In this document: in pieces, positions 47,781 to 60,462 of the stretch | Layout of the letters: each line of letters starts with the position of its first letter | Position numbering within the stretch: position 1 is the first letter of the stretch | Source: Echinarachnius parma | Lineage: Eukaryota > Echinodermata > Echinoidea > Clypeasteroida > Echinarachniidae | Assembly: GCA_037951105.1 (NCBI GenBank) | Contig: JBAMJV010003989.1 | Span: 120,903 to 184,902 of the forward strand | DNA: 64,000 nt | Direction of reading: 5' to 3' | Position numbers and translations under genes: made by a program | The notes under the pieces: generated by a model | The model's database searches: none | What the model was told of the DNA's origin: nothing | Seen by the model: the letters and a program-made list of their open reading frames with translations, nothing else

Positions 47781-48732
47781 ATACCTCGCACAAAAAGTTT
47801 GGCAATCGAGGTTTGCACATTAATAACTTTTTTATTACGCTATTACCATTCATAAATTTGGTATCATTGGAAAGCGTGAATCCTTCTCTTTACATTAATA
47901 TAACATTTGCTATGAATATTATGTCATGGAATGTGCATTGCATCCAAATGTAGGGCAAAGTCAAAAGTGAAATGTTGCAAAATGCACTGATTTTGTCAAC
48001 AGAGTGCCTTCCTTGGCTTGAATGGGGGTGAGGTGGTCATGCATTCAAGTCACGTTTTAATCTTCAAACAAAAGGAAGGCACACTGTTGACAAAATCAGT
48101 GCATTTTGCAACATTTCATTTTGTACTTTGCCCTACATTCGGATGTAATGCACATTCCATGATAAAATATCCATAGCAAATGTTATATCAATGTAAAGAG
48201 GAGGATTCACGCTTTCCAATGATACCAAATGTATGAATGGTAATAACGTAATAGGCATTCAAGCCACATTTTAATCTTCAAACAAAAGGAAGGCACACTG
48301 TTGACAAAATCAGTGCATTTTGCAACATTTCATTTTGTACTTTGCCCTACATTCGGATGTAATGCACATTCCATGATAAAATATCCATAGCAAATGTTAT
48401 ATCAATGTAAAGAGGAGGATTCACGCTTTCCAATGATACCAAATGTATGAATGGTAATAACGTAATAGGCATTCAAGCCACATTTTAATCTTCAAACAAA
48501 AGGAAGGCCCTTTGTTGACAGAATCAGTGCATTTTGCAACATTTCACTTTTGACTTTGTCCTACATTTGGATGCAATGCACATTCCATGATGAAATACTC
48601 ATAACAAATGTTATATCAATGTAAAATATAGAATTCACGCTTTCCAATTATACCAAATTTATCAATGGTAATAACCTAATAGAAAAGTTATTAATGCGCA
48701 AACCTCGATTACGGAACTTTTTGTGCGAAGTA
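47781..48732. mobile_element. Long-TIR element whose right arm is tandemly triplicated
   Basis: The left arm 47781 to about 48010 (GCACAAAAAGTTTGGCAATC … GTCAACAGAGTGCCTTCCTT) is matched by an inverted right arm present in three tandem copies starting near 48043, 48257 and 48471 (period about 214 bp, each with AATCTTCAAACAAAAGGAAG). Copies 1 and 2 are almost identical; the terminal copy is more diverged and carries the true end. Confidence 0.85.
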
Positions 48733-48753
48733 TATATAGACAGAAGATCGTTA

Positions 48754-48869
48754 CATTGGGTGATTTCAAGTATGGTGTTTAAGACCGGTGTTAGTGTTTA
48801 TTACACACAAACACAAGTTTGATAAACACTAACACCAGCCCTAAACACCATACTTGAAATCACCCATTG
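48754..48869. mobile_element. Palindromic MITE, copy 2
   Basis: Same arms as at 27094, with GGTGTTTAAGACCGGTGTTA inside. The loop orientation is reversed relative to copy 1. Confidence 0.88.
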
Positions 48870-50639
48870 CGTGGCAGCTATGGGCAATTGTGTTGCGCCC
48901 TTGTTGGGAGGGGGCATGGGGGCACGTGCCCTCCCCGAATAATAACATTTTTAACAAATAAAGAAAAGCGGAAATTCCTTGTCAAAATGAAATATAACGT
49001 GTGCCCTCAATAATTCGTGTTAGATAAATGCTCGGTATTAATTAAAGCGAACCAAAATGATAGTATTTCATCTATGCTACTTCGTTTGCGACACCGAGAG
49101 CATTAATTTGATATACAAATCACAAAAAATGGCCCACTGATGAGGCCACACCAATCTCGCAAAGAGACAACACAAATTATTTGTTTGCGGCGTCCCGTAC
49201 TAACATGGAAACTGCCATGTTTACATTTTTGTGCAGACCCCCAGCAAAGATGTGACGTTTTTTTGGACTTCAAAGCTAAAATTCCATTTATGATCATGTG
49301 GAAAAAAGAGACAATTTTGTCTTTGTTGAAACACAGGCCACAACAAAAAGTATATATATAAAAAGAGAAGACATTAACCAACAACCATTTGAGACGGGGA
49401 AGTGTAGAAATGTGGCTAAATGTGGTTATTTAGCCAATATACCATAGCTTTTTGACAGAATTGTCAGAGGTTGCCATGGTAACAATTGTTTTGGCGTAAG
49501 CGTGAACGTGCACACTACTGTATATGATTCGTGCCGAGCATGTTCGATTTTCTCTAACATGCGCCCCCAACACAGCTGCGAAGATGCCTAACTACGTACC
49601 AAACATTCCTTTTCTTTGATTTGGAAAGGGGTGTCATTCCTCTTTGTCGTACAAAACAAAGGCTTGTGCAGTGAATTAACTGCCTAGTCATTTACCCCAC
49701 TATTTCACCTAAACAATTGAGCTGTAGTATCGAGATGGCATTGTTTCCCTGTCTGAAGCCAATTTAGTTGCTTTTGCAGTGATTCATATCAGAATAATAA
49801 ATGCTCGTGGTCTAGATTATGCTTCGCTACGGCGGAAATAAATGCATGACTTTTTGTATCATTATTATCTATATATACCATGATATTTCTAAGAATAACT
49901 ATTGAATTAAAAGTAGCAAAAGTATTACAATTATGGAGGATTGCGAACGCGTACGCGCTCGTTGATATCATTATAGTCCAAGGTCGTATGAACACCCTCG
50001 TGCTGACTAGAAAATAAGTACTATCATGTTTAACATGTTTTCGAAGTAGAAACAAATAAAACACATACTAAATAATTTGATTCAAAATGCTAAACTAATA
50101 AGCAGTGCAATGTATTTTTGTTCGCTCTAATTTTTCATAAAAATACGTTATTAAACTAATAGTTAAAGTGGCACTTGGCTAGACCAATCAACGTCAGTCC
50201 AGAAAACGTCACGTTTCGGCGGCAAACAAAACTCATGGCGCCACTCAGAGCATCCATAAAGAGCCTGCGATAGCAAAACAGAAACTATGCCCACTCTTCA
50301 TAAAAGAATCATGGAACGGGTGATTCAGGGACATTTGGGATGTGTGAAAATAGGTCTTACTACACAGTTTGCTTTGTGTTATGCGTTTTGGTTTGCTATA
50401 TTGAGGCTGTGATTTCGTCAAGTTTGTTGTGCATCTGTAATGAGTTGTCGTTTGGCAACCCAAAATTAGACCAAACGTGTCTATACTATTCATTATTATC
50501 ATGTTTTCTATTAAATATGTGATGATAATGATATTATCAATGATGATAAAGAGCAAAATAACGATAGTTCCCTAGATGCAATACCGCATTTATTTAAGCT
50601 CGAAGAATCCTTCCAAGTCCTAACCCATAACCCTGTCTA
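48870..50639. other. Spacer between GPCR units A and B
   Basis: No gene, RNA or clear repeat was recognised; open frames are short and without family motifs. No TM7-like coding sequence (N/D-P-x-x-Y context with splice acceptor) was seen here. Confidence 0.5.
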
Positions 50640-50802
50640 GACCGTATACCGTGCTAATTATGTGCTACTCGGAGGTCATGTTTACACTGCGAAGCCTTTG
50701 AAGAAATTTCATATGGACTAACACCAAGGACCTTTCTAATACCTCCTTGGTAACACACACCTTTTTCGTAGGCCCCGGCAGTCCGACACGAGATATGTAT
50801 GC

Positions 50803-50804
50803 TC

Positions 50805-50871
<67 letters not shown>

Positions 50872-51075
50872 TTGTTGATGATGATGATGATGATGATGAC
50901 GAGGATGATGAATGATGATGATGATGATATTGTTGTTGTTGTTGTTGGTTTTTGTATGATCTTATGGCTGCTGCTGATAATCATGATGACTATATGATGA
51001 TGACGACGATGATCATAATGACGATGATGACGATGATGGCGATGATGATGATGATAAAGACGTTGATGATGCATG
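50803..51075 (+). repeat. (GAT)n microsatellite block, unit B
   Basis: Pure (GAT)n followed by GTTGTTGTTGTTGGTTTTTG and more GAT/GAC. Homologous in layout to 41594-41945. Confidence 0.9.
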
Positions 51076-51380
51076 ATATGATGCGCAACCAAAGAGCAAG
51101 TGGAACCCTGCATGTACCGCACTCATCTTTGATAATAAGACATTTTCTTACCATGCCTACAGCTAGAAGCCGTCAACAGTGGAACAACCTATAGGAGACT
51201 GATTTTCGGTCTATGTATCATTAGAGCGCGTTGATGTCCCTCACATTTTTATACTATGTATATTGATGAGTTAATTGCGTGCAATGAATTATACATGTAT
51301 TACCATCGATAGTCTACGTACACCCCAATGCAAGCCTATATACTATCTAAAATGCCCCATTGGTGCAGCTCAATGTATAG

Positions 51381-51755
51381 TTAAAGGAGCACCTGTAAAG
51401 TGTCAGATATTGCCCAAAATGACATTTGAGACTTCAATCCTATACCAAAATCATTGTAAGATAATATGTCCGAATGATGTGTGAAAGTTTCATTGAAAAA
51501 GAACACTGGTTAAAAAAGCGAAAATGTGCGTCAGCTTTTACAACAAATTACAGTATGACGTTTATGACCGTTTATAAACGCTCTTGAGCTGAGTTATTAT
51601 CAATGATAGATATCGTCATACTAAAGGGGCATTTGACAAAATCTAACCCTATTTTATTCTTCTCTTATCATAAGCCAAACAACACGGTGGAAGAGAAATG
51701 TGGAAGCTCAATTTCATTTTTGTGGAGAATTAGACACTTACAGGTGCACCTTTAA
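51381..51755. mobile_element. TTAA-ended TIR element in unit B
   Basis: Ends TTAAAGGAGCACCTGTAAAG and CTTACAGGTGCACCTTTAA. Confidence 0.8.
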
Positions 51756-52815
51756 GTCTCCAAGACAATGACCCAGTAGGTACGACTCCAATTAGACAGT
51801 GTAGTTCGAGGATCTTATAAACCCTCATTCTTCTCCATCCTTCTTGTTAATCTTTTGAGTTTTCTGGAGATGAGATTATTGATTATGGCTTAGATACGGT
51901 TATTAAACTTCAACTTATTGTCTACTGTGATACGATTGACCCATGCAGGCCCTTATAGTGGCGGGTGCATGTTGCCACTGTATGCGAGTGGAGCTGATTG
52001 TGAATTATGCTAAGCTCTCCTTTGTTAAGTCCACTTATTGCATTTCTTATGCAGGTTCATGTAACAGTATACTATACACTATACGAAGGTGTACATAACA
52101 TTTATATATAGAGTAAAGTGACATATATCCAGCCATTCTTTGCTTTATGGAGAGGAGTATCTTTGTTCTTCACTTGTACAACTCTAACTGCTAATTATTA
52201 TCGGACAGAGTAATTTCGGATAAGTACGTCCACAGATGCTGTTTAGATTCATAGGCGCTTAATGCTGATCGAAGTGGAGAGTATTCATACTCAAAGACTG
52301 GATATAAATTTATTTGCGATTTGCCCAACTGTACGCCACTGCTGTGTGTTGGATAGTTTTGTATGATATTTCTTTAATACCCGACAGGCCAGCGTCGTTT
52401 GTTTACAACCTGGTCGCCAATGGTGATTTTAATAACATTGGACGAGGGAAAGTAAAAAGTGAAACTATTTTTGTGTGCGTGAAAACAAGGTTTTCAAACA
52501 AATTCTAAAATGTGACAACATGTGACAACTTCTATACAACCCTGGAAGTGAGGAACATTCAATTGAATACAATATCGCGTGAATGAAAACTCTTCTCGAT
52601 TCCAAAAGTTTAGGTCACCGGGTTTGTTTCAATGATTGAGCAAATGAGTCTCTTCTCGTTTGACATCTCTTTGCCTACAATATATTTTGATAATCATTAA
52701 TGTTCGTCATCGTATATGCATCATTGCTGTATCTGTTCTACACCGTCCAATTTGGGCTTGCCTTATACAGTTCGCTGCCGATCTCTGCATTTCGGAGGAA
52801 TACATATTAGAAGAA

Positions 52816-52867
52816 GGGGAACCCGATACCTCCGTATTGCTAGACTTGTGCTCTACCAACTGAGGTC
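52816..52867 (-). pseudogene. tRNA-like relic at the equivalent place in unit B
   Basis: Minus strand CTCAGTTGGTAGAGC … CTAGCAA … GGAGGTATCGGGTTC. The anticodon loop region is present (CTAGCAA, anticodon AGC if aligned) but the stem is mutated and the T-arm is lost after GGGTTC. It ends just before the GPCR start codon. Confidence 0.6.
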
Positions 52868-52870
52868 TTC

Positions 52871-54250
52871 ATGTCGTCTTCGAATTGGAGTGCGATGCCG
52901 ACATCGAGCGGGAATATTGACAACTCTTACGATCAATATCAACTCGGGAACGGGACATATTCTACGTCTTCCGTGTCCTTGTCGACCAACGAATCATCCA
53001 TGATGTACACTCAATTTAATATATCTAATGATTCACACGACTCCGACAGCAACACTAATACGATGTCCATCATCAGTACACTCGAGATCAGCAACAGCAC
53101 TCATTCGCCGTTCCATTTTAACGTCACTCATTCACCGTTTTATGATCACAATATATCAACCGACGAATCATCGGTGTTAAGTAATGATTACGATCCTTTT
53201 AAGGATGAATTCACTTCATACAAGCAGCCAGTATTGTTCATCACGTCCATCTCCCTCGTGCTCCTCATCGGCATCGTCTCCAACATCGTGGCCCTGGTCG
53301 TCACGCGGCGGGCGATGCAAATCTTCCCAACTCGACGCAAGACGACCACCGCCCGCTACCTCATCTTCTGCCTCATGGTCGTCGACCTCAGCGCGGTGTC
53401 GTTTTTCTTCCTTCGCGGTATGTTCTACGGACTCGACTCTTCGACATCGTTTACATGCTATTTCGACTCGATCACAAAATTGTTTTTCTCGTGGTTGAGC
53501 GGGTTCATCAACGCACTCATGTGTTTTGATCGATGCGTAGCTCTCGTGGCTCCGTTCTACTACCACAGCAACGCGACAGTCGGCAAGGCGAGACTTGCTG
53601 TCGTTGCCGTGGTCATCATTGCTATCGTCATCTCCTCGCTTCCCGTCGTCGGGTTCGGCTCGTACGAGGCAACGATTAATGGAACGTTTCATTGCGTGGG
53701 TCCTGGGGACCATCACGTCCATGGATCAAAATACGACTTCGAATTTGCCATACTCTTCATATTGACGGGAATCGCAATCGTTATATTCATTCACGCCTGC
53801 AACGTCGTCGTCATCATGAAAATCATGGAGCTTCGCCGTCGAAGCTCAGTGAATTTGACACCAATAACGATGACTACAAAGGATGACGACGATAAATGCG
53901 GACATAAGCGTCCAATTTCCCCGGCGAGATCGTCCGACATCGGGGAAACTCCGTCAATGAAACGGAACTACGACATGGTAACGACTCGTGGCTCGATCGT
54001 CGAACATAGTGAGATTACGAACGATGATACAATATATTATATTGACTCGATAACGAGGTCGAGCCAATCGATCTGTACGGATGAAATTAATGATACAGAC
54101 TCGGATAAGAACAGAAATTACACAAGGCGACATCGTCATCGATTTCGTCGTCCGAACGGTGGGAAGAGACTAGACCAAACCGAGCTGAACGTTGCAAAAC
54201 AGATTATTGTCATCTCTGTCGTTTTTACGATATCATGGGTGCCATTTTAT
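52871..54250 (+). CDS. Class A GPCR TM1-TM6 exon, copy B (partial gene)
   Basis: A 460-codon exon, clearly a paralogue of the copy at 45 kb; TM1-TM5 are nearly identical in codons as well as residues. It starts MSSSNWSAMPTSSGNIDNSY. The ectodomain carries about eight N-glycosylation sites and a short internal repeat (THSPFHF...THSPFYD) that copy A lacks. The TM3 end is FDRC, TM6 is ISWVPFY, and the donor GTAAGTATAC lies at the same codon as in the other copies. The reading frame happens to stay open past the donor to 54613, giving a hydrophobic stretch and then a low-complexity Ser/Pro/Leu tail. I treat that as intron, because the equivalent frames stop soon after the donor in A and C. Likely role: plasma-membrane receptor, ligand unknown, prostanoid-like at best. 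Confidence 0.85.
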
Positions 54251-54344
54251 GTAAGTATACTGTATATGATTGCCATAGACCTGCTCTCTAGTACTGCAAT
54301 AATCCTCGTCAATGTTATATTTTCTTATTCCTACTTTCTCAATC

Positions 54345-54600
54345 TTCATCTCCGTCTCCTCCTCAACTCATCCAGCTCTCCTTCCCCCCTCCTATTGCTT
54401 TCCCCATCTTCAGATTTCCACATCCCCCCCCCCTCTTCATCCTCCTCCTCCCCTTCCCCTCTTCCTCTTCTCAACCTCTTCCTCCCCCTCCTCCTCCTCT
54501 TCTTCTCCCCTTTCCATTCGTCCTCCTCCCACGACCCCCTCCTTTTTCTTCTCCTTCTCTTCCTCCCATTTCCTCCTCCACCCGCTACTTATCCTCTTAA
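54345..54600 (+). repeat. Polypyrimidine tract after GPCR copy B donor
   Basis: Same position as in copies A and C relative to the donor (about 100 bp after it). It creates the open-frame tail after the copy B exon. Confidence 0.93.
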
Positions 54601-54985
54601 TCTTTTTTGTTAGTAGCCTACCAATATAGTGTAATGTATATACATGTATGTCTGTCATATTAAAGTTGTCACAATGTTCAACTGGACTGAGATAGACTAA
54701 TCTAAACTGTAATATTGATGTGATCTCATTAATTTGCCTGTTGAGTTACCACGATCACGTTTGGAAGTCACGTGACAAACAGCCTAGAAAAGTTTGCTAA
54801 CATACTTGTACTGTAGAATAACCCGGTGTAATTAGTACAGCTTCACATTTCAAATGTGGGCTATGACTGCTACCCTGTGCTGTTATTGTTATTTTCAACA
54901 ATGTTATTACAACGATGTGTTATGGCTGCTACCCTGTGTTGTTATTGTTATTTTCATTTAAGTCATTTATTGTTATTATCAGTTG

Positions 54986-56168
54986 TATTGATGTTGTACA
55001 TTGATGCCGTCTTGTGTCTGACGTTGGTCTCGGTCTGGAAGATCTTCGCCACTCCTTCATGACCGCGATTCTGCCCTCGCTGTCTCATTCCAGTCCCAGG
55101 AGTCCACAACGAATTACGACTCATCCTATGTCCTCCTAAAATGAGGTCAAGCATTTGTTGAAGTAGTGTATATTGTACAACCTTGTGAATTTACATGTTT
55201 AGGGGAAATGCACGAGAACGGGTCCGGGGTTGCACGCCTTTTTTATCCGTTATATTTCTTCTTTTTTTTAAAAAAATCACTTTTTTTCCTTTCCATAATT
55301 GCCCATTCGATGGAGTCCACTTGCATGCCCTCCATAGCGCCCCGACCCTCAATAATATGACAAAATCCTAAACACATAAGAGGTAAATGTGTGAAAAATA
55401 AAGAAATACATAAACATAGGTGTGCCCCCCCCCCCCCCCCACCCCGGTCTGACCAGACGGCGCTACATAATCATTAAGTATTACACGATGACGAAAACAT
55501 AACGCCATATTTCCCGCACATGAAAAAGAGCATGACGTATTTGGAATTCGCTCCCTATTTGCCGCGTCATGCATAAACTTCTGTATGTAATAAACATGTG
55601 TGGAAATGGGACAACAAATTTTCGTGAGTGACCGCGATTCATAAAAAAAAAGATTATTGCGTTATGCAGAGTACGCTACATAATCTAAATTTGGATGCAT
55701 TCGAGAAGGCTATAATAATGTCCACACCGGCACACACATAAATCAATACACTGCACAGTAATTTTGAGCAATAACGGCATTATAGAAATCATAAAAATGC
55801 AAGTGCGTATAGATTTGGTCTCTAATTGTAAGAGTACGACCCCTTTTCGACAGGGTGATTGCTTCAGCTGGATTAAGATTGTAATTATGAAGTTAATCAG
55901 TTTTATTGGGCCATGGATACCATTAGTCTGAAAAGATCAGACAATGTTTCGAGGGTTCTTTGACGATTTTTTTTGTATCACCTGCTATCTCGGGGATTGC
56001 ATGACGTCATAATATTAAAGGACCCCTCCAGAACGAGATGGATTTTTCTGTCTAGGATACCATACATGTATAACTGATACGCCTAGTTTCAAATGCTGCG
56101 CCATAACTCCAATATAGTATTATTACTTCAATATAAATGATGGAATCCTGTTTTCAAGGTAAGCCCTC
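54986..56168. other. Spacer between GPCR units B and C
   Basis: AT-rich sequence with a poly-C run at 55426. No gene and no TM7-like exon recognised. Confidence 0.5.
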
Positions 56169-56382
56169 TGCAGACAGAGCCGACTCGACCCGATTCGACT
56201 GTTTTTCAATCGGATCGGCTCAGTTTTCAGTGCCTCGCGACACACATTGTGCCAGTCGAGAGACAATCGGATGCCAGTTGGGACCAATTCAACACGATGA
56301 ATCGGCTCCGACCGACCGGGACCAACAGTACTCTAGCCTGATTGAAACCAGTCGGATCGGGTCGAGTCGGCTCTGTCTGCAG
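56169..56382. mobile_element. TIR element, ~214 bp
   Basis: Arms CTGCAGACAGAGCCGACTCG and CGAGTCGGCTCTGTCTGCAG, continuing ACCCGAT; GC-richer than its surroundings. Confidence 0.85.
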
Positions 56383-56423
56383 AAGATGCACCATGCTTCG
56401 TCCTTGTCCTTCGATGTGCTATA

Positions 56424-56952
56424 CAGGGTGGCCCAAAAATAACGGAACGGGGCACTTCCCAAAATAAAGTAACGAAATGACTGGGTCCATCGGATAGTGT
56501 GTCTTTTCAAATGAAAATTGATACCAAGAACATTAATTTTGGTCGTGTAGTTTTTGTTTTAGACCGCTGTGAGTGACACCATGTCAGGGTTCATTTTTCT
56601 TCAATTTTGACTGACCTATTGGCTAAAGAATGACCCGAACGGCTCGTCATAGAATTACGATGCACAATGATGCGGACACCTTTGTTAGTGTGCATTCGAC
56701 TGAATAGCCACAGCGCCGTAATTCTATGCCGAGCCGTTCGGGTCATTCTTTAGCCAATAGGTCAGTCAAAATTGAAGAAAAATTAACCCTGACATAGTGT
56801 CACTCACAGCGCTCTAAAACAAAAACTACACGACCAAAATTAATGTTCTTGGTATCAATTTTCATTTGAAAAGACAAACTATCCGATGGACCCAGTCATT
56901 TCGTTGCTTTATTTTGGGAAGTGCCCCGTTCCGTTATTTCTGGGCCACCCTG
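56424..56952. mobile_element. Tc1/mariner-like long-TIR MITE at the start of unit C
   Basis: Ends CAGGGTGGCCCAAAAATAAC and GTTATTTCTGGGCCACCCTG, flanked by TA on each side. Nearly the whole 529 bp folds back (arms about 240 bp). The interruption is visible because unit A has CTATACAATATC at the same place. No transposase. Confidence 0.88.
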
Positions 56953-57996
56953 TATTACGTAATATATAGGATGTTACTTGGCGGTCATTTTTGCACTGTT
57001 AAAGGGAATAATATTCTTTTAAATAAAAGGTAAACATTTTAGTAGTCCATTCCATCAACAAGTTCAGGAAAATAGGATTCCAGACAAATTATATAATTGG
57101 AAAACGCATCACCATATACTTTAGGTACGTCTCCAAGACAGGTACGACTCCATGCAATTAGACAGTGTAGTTGGAGGATCTTACCCTCGTTCCCGCCCTC
57201 GTTCTCCTCCACACTTTTTGTTCTATTATTTTGAGTTTTCTGGAGATGAGATTATCGATTATGGCTTAGATACGGTCATTGAACTTCAACTTCTTGTCTA
57301 CTATGATACTACAGCCCCCTATTGTAGTGATGGGTGGTGCCATATGCGAGCGTATGCGAGTGGTTCTGATTGTGCTGTAGTGCTAAGCTCTCCTTTGTTA
57401 AGTCAAGGAGGTACTAGTACCTCCTTGGTTAAGTCCACTTATTCCGTTCTTATTCAGGTTCATGCAATGTTTGAGCGAACTTGCAGTATACTATACACTA
57501 TACGAAGGTGTACATAACATTTATATTTATCACCTGACTTAGTAAATACAGTACATGCCGCTGCCGTGTTATATTTTTGGATAGTACATGGCAATATAAC
57601 ATGGCAATTATTTACGATACAAAATGTACACATACCGTATTAAACGTGTACATAAACGGCGTATCGTACCGTGTTATTGGTACATGCATGTGACACGTAT
57701 AAAATCATTTATCTCGCGGGCAGCGAACGAAAGAAGAAACAAAAAAGAAAATCAGCGATTTTCAGTACAATTGGATCAGAAAGTGACCTGGTAAATATAA
57801 TCGAAGGAAACAATCGACAAATAGTTCTGATAGAAATGCAGTGATCTGAATATGTTGAGATATTAGTGCTAAGAAAGGCAATCTAAGTACGCCGATCGAC
57901 TGTATTGTGCGTGTTATGTGAATGTGATGTGAAGCGGGTGTTTGTGTGAGCGAGTGAAACGGATTATGATTTCAATTTGACAATCAGATGATAAAA

Positions 57997-58160
57997 CAGT
58001 TGTTAACTTTGTTGTCGGGAAAATCACGGAATATTCCTACCCTCGGGATTTCAAATTCTATTTCGTGAAGAAAAACTTATTTACTCTTCCCTCAATAGCA
58101 TTTAAAATCCCTCGGGATGTAATATTCCGTGCTATTCCCTCCACCGCCAGTTAACAACAG
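57997..58160. mobile_element. Small inverted-repeat element
   Basis: Ends ACAGTTGTTAACTTTG and CCAGTTAACAACAGT, with internal GGAATATT / AATATTCC and CCCTCGGGAT pairs. Confidence 0.6.
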
Positions 58161-58315
58161 TATAATATAAGATGATGACGTCATAATGAAGGTAAATTGA
58201 GCATTCCTATTGGTTGATTACCGATGCTTAATCCAGTATATAAGATGATGACGTCATAATGAAGGGAAATTGAGTATTCCTATTGGTTGATTACCGGTGC
58301 GTAATCCGGTATAGT
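58160..58315 (+). repeat. Tandem ~75-bp duplication
   Basis: TATAAGATGATGACGTCATA followed by TTCCTATTGGTTGATTACCG occurs twice in direct order. The ATGACGTCAT core is a CRE/ATF-type site and ATTGG is a CCAAT box in reverse; function unknown. Confidence 0.75.
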
Positions 58316-58574
58316 GAACGTTGCTACCTGGTAACGTGCACTATAACATCAATTTATGCACGCTATGTGTGTACACATTTCCCATAGAGAGCCAAACAAG
58401 CCGCGTGGGGGATGGCATTGGAGTGCGTAATGTGTACTAATGCGCTTGTTCTTGAATGGGAAAAATGCGCAAAGCGCGAAGTTATTTTCAACACGCGCTG
58501 GCGCTTGTACACATTACGCAGGGCCTACGAAGGCTGGAGGGAACACTCACAATTTGAGCAAGGTCAATTTGGAT

Positions 58575-59065
58575 TTATCAAATAATGATAACAAAATCAG
58601 TTCCTCAAAATAATCATCTTGTATAACAAATAGTACATGCTTCTTGTCGTTAAATATTTCATAATACACACCTCTACATTTTGAATTTCACTCGTGCAAA
58701 TATATTGCACTCGGCCTGCGGCCTCGATGCAATATAGACACTCGAGAAATTCAAAATGTATCGGTGTCTATTCTGGTATATTCAACTCCAAACCCTGCAC
58801 TTGTATAATAGTGCACGTTAAATTACTACCTGGTAACGTGCACTATAACATAGTTAAAAACCAGTTCCTCCAAATAATCATCTATAACAAATAGTACATG
58901 ATTCCTGTCGTTAATATTCCATAATAGGCACCTCTACATCTTTAATTTCTCTCGTGCGATTATATTGCATTCGGCTATACGGCCTCGATGCAATATAATC
59001 GCTCTCGAGAAATTAAAAATGTATCGGTGTCTATTCTGGTATATTCAACTCCAAACCATGCACTA
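58575..59065 (+). repeat. Direct duplication of ~215 bp (two copies)
   Basis: Copies at about 58585-58800 and 58858-59062 share AGTTCCTC, AACAAATAGTACATG, CTCGATGCAATATA, GTATCGGTGTCTATTCTGGT and ATTCAACTCCAAACC. Each contains its own hairpin (GATTATATTGCAT / ATGCAATATAATC in copy 2). Confidence 0.75.
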
Positions 59066-60462
59066 TTTCATATAATTTGTATAATAGAGTACATTGTATA
59101 GTGACATATATCCCGCCATGTTTTGCTTTATAGAATATAAATGGAGAGGAGTATCTTTGTTCTTCACGTGTACAACTCTAATGGTGAGTGGAACAACCTC
59201 CCAGTCCACAAGATGTTATTGCAGCACCATCAGTAAACGTTGTAAAAGGAAATTAGACCAATTTTGGTGGGAAGAAAGATTCAACCTGCACTGAAGTCCG
59301 TCTCACGCGTATACGCCCAAATATAGTTATTATATTATAGTACAGTATAAAACCATCCGCACCAACCCAACCTATATGTAACGACCGGAAGATCTACAGG
59401 ACACAACATATCCTTCCGTATACAGATGTTGATGAATGCTGAAGTGGAGAGGATTCATATACTCACAGACTGGATATAAATTTATTTGCAATTTGCCCAA
59501 CTTTATGGGGACTGCTGCATGTTGGATAGTTTGTATAATATTTCCTGAATACCCGACAGGCCAGCGTCGTTTGTTTACAACCTGGTCATCAATGGTGATG
59601 TTAATAACATTGGACTATATTGAGAGCCGTAAAATGTGAAACTATTTTTGTGTGCGTGAAAACAAGGTTTTCGATCAATTTCTAAAATATGACAACACAA
59701 ATGGAACATCATCTGTATTCGTCTAACTTCTATACACATCCTAGACCTAGGAAGATAGGAACATTCAATGGAATACAATATCGCTTGAAAGAAAGTATTT
59801 AAAGCTACTTTTTATATGTTCGAACCAATCCTGAATTAATGTTAATAATTATGGAAGTGAAAACTCTTCTCGATTCCCAAAGTTTAAGTCAGACCACCGT
59901 TTGTTTTATAATGACGGAGCAAATTAGTCTCTTTTCATTCTCTTTGACTACAATATATTTTGAAAATCATTAATGTTCGTCATCGTTATGCATAATTGCT
60001 GTAACTGTGCTATACACCATCCAATTTGGGCTTGCCTTGCAGTTCGCTGCCGATCTCCGCAAAGTATAGACTTTATATTTGTTTTTACAATAATTCTAAC
60101 CAGAAGCATTATTTTTACTACTATCTCGTGATATCATGTGAAACTACATGACTGTACTTTCTCATAAAAGCAAGACATTCGAGCATATACAGTTCTCTTT
60201 CCCTTTCAATTACACTGGCGCCAGTTGAAATACATGTATGATCATTTATGGGACGACCGAGAAAACATAGTGCTTGATATTTTTAAATTTTCAATATTCA
60301 ACAAGGGTGACTCCGATTAATTACAAATTCGGGAAAACGAAAGATAGTCGTTCGGTTTCACGTTCTGAATTCAAATGATGTAATCATGGAAATGAATATC
60401 GAAATGACAGCTGAAATTTTACGCCGAGTGTTCAGATAAATTTGAGCGATCAAACGGTCATC

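Larger units (their letters stand above)
50640..54985 (+). repeat. Segmental duplication unit B (contains GPCR copy B)
   Basis: It shares blocks with unit A (GAT array, TTAATTGCGTGCAAT, the 5' flank of the GPCR) and with unit C (GTCTCCAAGACA and TAGACAGTGTAGTT at 51765-51830 and 57128-57180, and the intron after the GPCR donor). The 3' limit is near the duplicated GCTACCCTGTGTTG motif at 54930. The 3' block with ACTTCCGGTCAG that ends units A and C was not seen here. Confidence 0.7.

Noticed and set aside
54251-54613. In-frame continuation of GPCR copy B adding a hydrophobic segment that could pass for TM7
   Set aside because: It reads through a strong donor, lacks an N/D-P-x-x-Y motif, runs into a CT microsatellite, and the equivalent frame stops soon after the donor in copies A and C.
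60442-60462. Upstream start for GPCR copy C
   Set aside because: The triplet is TTG, not ATG. The ATG at 60463 aligns with the start of copy B.
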